DNA of 64,000 bases from Chaetomidium leptoderma. Its lineage: Eukaryota > Ascomycota > Sordariomycetes > Sordariales > Chaetomiaceae. Positions 57,745 through 64,000 of the stretch are shown piece by piece. The notes under the pieces are model-generated. The model worked only from the letters and a program-made list of their open reading frames with translations, was not told the origin of the DNA and searched no databases. Positions within the stretch are counted from its first letter, which is position 1, and each line of letters begins with the position of its first letter. Both the position numbers and the translations under genes were made by a program. Where the stretch lies: assembly GCA_033296705.1 (NCBI GenBank), contig MU856966.1, positions 1 to 64,000 of the forward strand, in the 5' to 3' direction.

Positions 57745-60700
57745 CAATCACTGTCTCCGCCAGGGGCTTCGGCTCCTGAGGCAGGGGACACCACCGTCTA
57801 TCCGTCACAACTCCAGTGACGAACTACACGCAACAACACCCTACGAGTTCTTGCATCGACAACATTGAACTTTCGAGAACGGGTAGCGAGGTCCCTTTAT
57901 CGCTTTCCTCGGACGTTTCCTGAAGCGACAGGTTGCGAGCGACCCTCGAATATCAGACCAGAGACTTGGCCGTGGCAATATCAGGAAACACGTCCTCGAC
58001 ATAATCAAGTGTATCGACTTTCAAAAGCTTCACTTTCCCTTTTCAACACCCTTCGCCATTTATAAATACCCTTTGTTTCAGCGAGGCGCATGGTGGCTGG
58101 TGGCGGGCTTCATGGCGCGGTTCAAAGATCAGCTCGACAACTTTCCCCCCCTCTCTTCTGTCTTTCTTCTCGGCTTTTTTTTTTCTTTTCCTGTTTATTT
58201 TGTTGACCTTGCACATCTCTCTCTCTCTCTCTCTTATATGTATTTTTGTTTTCTGCGTAGTTGGCCGTGTGCCAACCAACCCGGGATTTACGTTTCTAAG
58301 AGGCGGATTTAATATTGGAGATACCCCTAAAACCGTCAAAGACTACTTTCCTACCGTCTTCCTTATGTTATTGTCCACACAGCATTGGTTTCTAGGGCAT
58401 AGAGGTGGGCGGGAGGCTCGGTAGGAGAAACGATGCACACGATAACCGATCCGTCACAGGAGTATACGACCGAGTGATGATGACGATCTAGATTGTTCAC
58501 CTCTGCGGGGGGGCATGCTGGGTGGAAGGGCGAGGCTGGGGGCATAAAATCCATGGCTTGGTCCATCTATCAGGGGGGGGAGGGGTTTCGGTTGGAGAGG
58601 GCGTGTGTTGTGCCTGGGAAGGCGAGTTTGTGGATGCCCCAATGACGGACGGATGACACCTGGCCCAGCGCAGGAGGGACGGTTCTTGTCTGTCCTGTTA
58701 GTTTTTCCTCGTTCTGGCATGCACTGCATTGGTTGCTGTAGGCGGTTTGGCTTTTTCATATTCTTAATGAGCTTCTACCAGACCTGGTTAATGTTTAACT
58801 CGATGGGCAGGCCCTAAATAAACTTGGCGTCGCAGGCGGTTCTCGTTTGAAAGTGAGGTGGGCCTCTGTGTCGTCCCATCGGATGTCAACTGCGAGTGTC
58901 GATCCTAGATGACCCCGGCAGTGTAACGGTTTTGCCAAGACCCCAAGTACCCCGTCTCAGGTTGCTGCCAAAGTCGATCGAAAAAAAAAACCCCAGCTCG
59001 AAGGTTGTTTTTCGCATTGCTGCTGCCTGCCTGCCCGGACAAACATTGGCCCATCTCACAAACGGTCAAAACAGCAGCCACCCTTGTATGCCATCTTCAA
59101 GGCTTGACTTGGCAGACCGAGCTCGGTGATTTGCCTCTTCCAAAACGTGGAAGCGATCAAGACCATTGAACCAAGGCGCGCCGTGTTGGCCCGTTGCGAG
59201 CTCGTCATTAGCTTGCCAAGGCTCGATCGTTCAGTGCGCGCATGTACGAAATAACTACCTAGGTATCCGTACCCTCGTACCAAGCTACTTATCCTGGTAC
59301 TGCCTACCTAGGTATGGAATACCTCCCTGAGCATGATGGAAAACAAACAACAGAACATATCGCCCGCATGATGTGCTGGCCGCATCTGCTCGACCTGAAA
59401 CATCTCAACAGCCGGAGCCTTGTGTGTTCGGCCCTGTCCTGGACATTCTGCATCAGGGCTCTTTCCGGATCGAGAGGGCTGGAGCATGGGTGCGGGTCCC
59501 TGCTTTCAGGCACGTCGACGCCGACCCCTGTCCCGCTAATTGCCTTGCCGAACCCCAACTTTGCGCCTGCCGTCCCAGCCATCCCTGCCCAGCAGGGCCC
59601 ATCCAGCAGGTGACCACCTCTCTACTTCAGTATCGCCTTCCAAAGTCCGCGGGACTTGAACTTTTGAGACGAAACGCAAAGCTGCTGGGCAATACGAATA
59701 AGTGCTTCGAAAAAAGGAGGGCCGAATATCTGAGATTCGTCTTCCAACGGACGGTCCAACCAGAAAACCAACACGCCGCCACCCAAACTATTCTTTTAAT
59801 CGCGCCGAAATTTGCGCTGGACAACCGGGTCCGGCACAACCAGAGGCAACACCAAGTTACATCCCACACTGCGGAAACCTCCTCGCCTCGCGGCTGCCAC
59901 GTCGATCTCTTTCCAGTAAGCCTGCGTCTGCTGCAAGGCCCGCCCTGCTCGGCGCGGTTCTCGGCATGACCCGAAGCGGCCATCGTCGTCTCCAGTCTCC
60001 AAGATCGGTTCGAGAAGTGTCGGCCGGGGGCTATGGTTTTTCGTTTCCTCCCGTGACTCAGGGTCGGCTACCCCATCTTCGCACGTCAAATGCCACCCAC
60101 CCGCTGCGGTACAGATTACACTCAAGCGAGTTGTCGGCTGCTGGCCGACGGTGCGACCCCGAGCGGGCAACCGCCCAATCGGAGGTTAAAACACCAATAT
60201 ATGGCCTCATGCTTGCATGCAGCGGGAGTAATTGGTCGTCCGAGGTACCTATCCCCGCTCCAAGTGCCGATTCGATGGTGATGCCGATGCGATGCGATGC
60301 GATGCGTCAGGTTAGTGACACGCTCGTCAACTTAGGCTGCTGTACGGCAGAATGTTGGCTCATCCGCCAACCTGGCTCAGAGCTCCCCAATGAAGCAGGT
60401 GCTCTAGTCTCATATACATTGGAAACTCTCTGGAGACTCTAGTGTGCATGTGAAACTGCATTTTAGCGAACAGAACGGGGGACCTGTGCTGCCAACCGCA
60501 TGATTCTTCCCGCCAGGGCGGAGAGCCAACGAAGAGCACGCTGCATCCACGGGACCCCTCCGGTCCCTCGTCAATGCAAACGTTCGGTGTGAAAATGGCA
60601 CGACTTCCTCCAGGCCGTCGGGGCCCAGACTAATTTGGCACTCCCCTCACAACCTTCGCCATAGCAAAACCCGCGCGGTTAGCTCCCGGGGACCCAACTG

Positions 60701-62896
60701 CAGACTCAACGGCGCCGTCGGCCGTGTTGATCACTCGGTGTTTACTCACCATAATGGCAGAGCCTCTATCATATTGCGGCATGCTTCCGAGTATTATTAC
60801 CCCACAGTTTCCTGCCCTATGTTTTGGGAATATGTGCTCTCGACTGATGAAACAATCAGGCTTCCGACGAGAAACCGTGGGGCCGGGATGCTGGTGAAGA
60901 CGGGTTATGCCTTGGCCAGGGCTATAGCAGCCGCTATATAAGAGGTATATCAGGGACCCGCCAAGCCCACAACAATCCAGCAAAAGCCAAATCGTGAGGA
61001 CGCAACCCTCCATCCCCCGGCAGACTGCGGGCTCAGAAGAGAATGCCGAACAGCCTTGCGCCGGCGGGATCATGGATGGCAGGACCTGGGCCCAAATCTT
61101 CCTTATCTTCTACGGTTGCGATGTGGACCGTGGTGTCTCCGTAATCAGGACGGCTCGGATCTATCTGGAGAGAGTTTNNNNNNNNNNGGGGGGGGGGGGG
61201 GGTGCGTTACCTGTTTCAATAGGCGCGATACCCTCACCCGGGAGCCAAAAACGCAGAGAGTCCTTCAGGGGGGGGCGGTGAGAGACCAGAGAGAGATGAA
61301 GGCTGGGGGCATGCAAGGGACACGCAAGGGACACGCGTCGGAGAAGTAGGGACGCAGTCTCGCGTGTCCGGCCCCTATTGGGCGCCAACTGTTGGTCTGC
61401 ATCTGCTTCAAACATGCTGAACGGGAAGGGGAAGAGGCAAGGGATGGCGAGGGGGAGAAGTCCTTGTCGCCAGTGGCGGTGCACTCCTCCACCGGTTCCA
61501 AGTTCTGGGTTTCGGGGGTTACTTTTTCGATCCTTGTCCTGGGAGCGAGCTTCCTGTGCCGTTCGCTGGACCTGGTCTTGCCAGGCACGGTATTCTGATC
61601 TGCCAAGGGCGGCGTCCCTTGGTTGCGCAACGTTGCAGCTGATCATGGCAGAGGAAACAAGCTCGAAAATCACCCGCTTCATTTCGTTGCTAGGTAGGGC
61701 CTGCTAGTCCTCTCCATCCCGAGATGACGGATGGCTTGCAATATTAGGCGGACTATGTGCCGAGTCTTGCTGGGGCCAGAACCGGGCCGTTCTGCAAGAT
61801 CAATTGGCGTTTTCCAGATCTGTTCCTGAACCTTATCACGGTTGACCTTGACGGGTACAATACAACCTCCTTGCGGGCGATGTTGGTGCTGGGAAAGGTC
61901 AAACCTGGTTGTTGCTTTGCGTGCGGTCACTGCTTACAGTTTGTTGTTGAGAGCAGTGATTGTCACTTGGAGAGTCATGGCAACTTACAAACTGGCCGAA
62001 TCAATCACCCTACTTGATCAGTACTGCATATAAGTCGTAGTCAGGTACAGCCAATATAGAAAGCTCGGGGTGTCTACCATTCAACACCAGATGCGGACCA
62101 TCCACAAGACAAGCATTGAACTCATATGGTTCCGGGCCAGCATCCCAACTACACAACCACCCTCTTCTTTGCCCTGCTGTCAAGTGGTTTTCTACCGCGG
62201 CTTTATACGTTGTTCTTCTCAAAGACTTCGCAAGGACTAACTCCAGACTTGGAGTATTTTAATTCTTTGGAGCATCGGGGAGTAAGTAGACGGCACGGAC
62301 ATACAAAAAAGAAAAGGACGAGAGTTTGGCGGGAAAGGGAGCAGGGAAGGCCCCAGTCTCGTATTATGTCCATCCATCTGATAGTCTCCACTGGGCCCTT
62401 GCCCGCCCATTATTCTTCGTTTTGTTTCCCACTCTTTTCTTTGTCCTGCCAAGATATCACGAGCACAGACCACTTGGTGTTCTCAAAATGCCAAGACTCG
62501 GCGTGTACGTCATTCAATCAAAGTCACCTGACAGCGTGCCTGGCGCCCCACGGTTGGTCGCGATTCTTCGTCATTCCTTGCACTGCAGACGCAGCTGCCT
62601 GAGAGGATATCGAGACGGCCCAGTGCATCATCCATTGACGTTGCCTTCCATCTCGTCTTCTTTCTAGCCTCTTTGCGCTCCCAACGCTCATAGATTCAAA
62701 TTTAAATCTCTCCTTTGCTTTCCTGTTCTCACGCTCTACTTCCCACTCACACTGAAAATGCGGCAACACCAAATCAGCCCTTGAACCTTCGTTTTCCCGT
62801 CGTGCCTTTCATTGCCCGCCCGCATTCTGGTGCCATCTCGCGTTCCTTCTCTCCACGGCTGTGCAAGCACCAGACCCTCTCTTCCTCTATACAGCA
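57745..62896. other. Large gene-poor region with assembly gap
   Basis: About 5.2 kb with no supported protein gene between the Myb-like gene and the RAD26-like gene. It holds a CT-dinucleotide run near 58216, two TACCTAGGTA palindromes (59256-59265, 59305-59314), four GATGC units at 60286-60305, and an N gap at 61178-61187. Open frames (e.g. 59702-60442) look like noise. Long 5' leaders or non-coding transcripts are possible. Confidence 0.5.
61178..61187. other. Assembly gap (10 N) beside a G15 run
   Basis: Ten N are followed by fifteen G (61188-61202). The true sequence length here is unknown; frames crossing it are unreliable. Confidence 0.99.
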
Positions 62897-64000
62897 ATGA
62901 ATCCCGACGTGCAGACTCCAGACCCCACCGGGGGCGTCTCCGAGGCACCGACCCAAGGCAGCAGTTCAACTCCCGCGGAGCATGCTGTTGTCGCGCCAGG
63001 CAATCGCGAAGTAGCCGCAGATGACGAGGCGTCGGCACTCAAGCTCCTGACCGAAAATGTCCGAGACCAGGATGACCTCGAACGAGATATCACACTTCAA
63101 GCCAGCCGCGCCTTGATCGAGGCAGAGGATAATCGGGACCAGAAACGTATCGAGAAAGCTGAGCTATCCAAGTCCAGACTTGAAAACCAGCTGAAGCTCC
63201 AACAACAAAAACTCCGTGCCGCACATGCAAACCCCACGGCGAGGCTGCGCGTACAGCGAGAAATCGCCAGGATCGAGGCAGAGGTCGAGATTTGCGACAA
63301 GGACATCGCTGACTTCAATGCACGTATCGAGCGGCGGAATCAGCAAGACGCGGAAGACGCCCAGGTGCCAGCTACGGGAGGAAAGCTTCCCGGTGAGACG
63401 CAGCGCGAATATCTTATTCGGACCGGGAAGATCACTCCTTTCGCCTCTTTCGGCAGTGCCAGGCCTGACGGTGTTCAGGGGGAGCTCGCTGATGCCATCA
63501 TTGACGCTGAGGATGAGGCCGTCGCTGAAGAACTCGAGGAACAAGCTGGCGAAGGCCCTCGCTCGCACCAGAATCTGAGGCTACCCGGCTTCGCTGAGGA
63601 CAACGAAGGCCCTTCCAGCTCCGCCGTGGAGTCCGAGTTTTCCTTACGGCCGCGGAAGAAACGGAGGGTCCAAAAACCGTTTGTCGAGTCCGACGAGGAG
63701 TTCGCCCCGGATAAGCCGGCTTCGGAAGCCGCCAGCCCCGAATCTCTTGCATCTGATGATTTTGACATGACCGACACCACTCCAAAGCGGAAGCGAGTGA
63801 AGGCCGCCAAAGAAAGTGAGGACAAGGTCGATCTGAGCAATGTAGACGACGGTAACGAGGCTGTCTACCAGAAGAGGCTGGGGGACTGGGTCGAACGAAG
63901 AAGCCGGGCTAGACGGCGCCGCCAGGAGACGGCGGGTCAGCCGGTTGAGGATGGTTCAGATGGCATAGCGGAGTGGTTCAAACCATCTCCAGACCAGCCG
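62897..64000 (+). CDS. RAD26: Probable RAD26/CSB-type SNF2 repair ATPase, N-terminal part (cut by window end)
   Basis: An uninterrupted frame runs from ATG 62897 (368 codons) to the window edge. A coiled-coil-like Glu/Lys/Arg-rich region (residues about 55-155) is followed by KLPGETQREYLIRTGKITPF, LRLPGFAEDN, LRPRKKRRV (basic nuclear signal), ESDEEFAPDKP and NEAVYQKRLGDWVERRSRARRRR...EWFKPSPDQP. These motifs match, from memory, the segment just before the helicase core in fungal Rad26, the Cockayne syndrome B homologue that rescues stalled RNA polymerase II in transcription-coupled repair. The catalytic domain lies outside this window, so the call rests on the N-terminus only. Confidence 0.72.
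   Translation, partial: MNPDVQTPDPTGGVSEAPTQGSSSTPAEHAVVAPGNREVAADDEASALKLLTENVRDQDDLERDITLQASRALIEAEDNRDQKRIEKAELSKSRLENQLKLQQQKLRAAHANPTARLRVQREIARIEAEVEICDKDIADFNARIERRNQQDAEDAQVPATGGKLPGETQREYLIRTGKITPFASFGSARPDGVQGELADAIIDAEDEAVAEELEEQAGEGPRSHQNLRLPGFAEDNEGPSSSAVESEFSLRPRKKRRVQKPFVESDEEFAPDKPASEAASPESLASDDFDMTDTTPKRKRVKAAKESEDKVDLSNVDDGNEAVYQKRLGDWVERRSRARRRRQETAGQPVEDGSDGIAEWFKPSPDQP

Noticed and set aside
59702..60442. 246-codon plus-strand open frame
   Set aside because: Arg/Ser/Pro-rich noise with a microsatellite-derived segment near its end; no motif.

Overview
The window is nuclear DNA of a filamentous ascomycete, most likely a Sordariomycete close to Sordariales/Chaetomiaceae. 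This is an inference from short spliceosomal introns (about 50-120 nt, GTNNGT donors, CTAAC/CTGAC branch sites), GC-rich coding sequence, a DHN-melanin scytalone dehydratase, fungal-type CorA, ZIP and Mdm10 proteins, and an AT-rich block that looks like a RIP-degraded repeat. The species cannot be named from sequence alone. Exon models below were built by hand from splice signals and checked for reading-frame phase across each junction.

Layout: 0.3-6.4 kb holds an intron-containing tRNA-Arg, an AT-rich block, FAD synthetase, a small secreted protein and an HNH-nuclease-type gene whose frame is broken at an A9 run. 7-14.6 kb holds a CorA-type metal transporter and a SNF2/RING helicase. 15.2-20.4 kb is a small tailoring-enzyme group (O-methyltransferase, TauD-type dioxygenase, flavin monooxygenase); the dioxygenase intron carries a 626-bp hAT-type element with matching 22-bp inverted ends and an 8-bp target duplication. 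21-27.5 kb holds DUF2293, scytalone dehydratase, Mdm10 and a ZIP zinc transporter.

28-30.1 kb holds the most unusual gene, an ankyrin-repeat protein fused to a predicted zinc-dependent deaminase domain (HVE ... PCxxC). A polypurine repeat array separates it from RPS19. 33.9-35.8 kb holds a secreted protein with two similar lectin-like halves joined by Gly/Asn-rich repeats. 36-52 kb is a housekeeping block: ISA2, RPL7, RPS14, eIF3c (NIP1) and PRP8, with divergent RPL7/RPS14 and eIF3c/PRP8 pairs. 52-63 kb is nearly gene-free except for a Myb-like DNA-binding gene, and includes a 10-N assembly gap. The window ends inside the N-terminal part of a probable RAD26/CSB-type repair ATPase.

Functionally, translation and splicing genes (RPS19, RPL7, RPS14, eIF3c, PRP8) dominate the right half. 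The left half is accessory: transporters, secreted proteins, tailoring enzymes and nucleic-acid-acting proteins.
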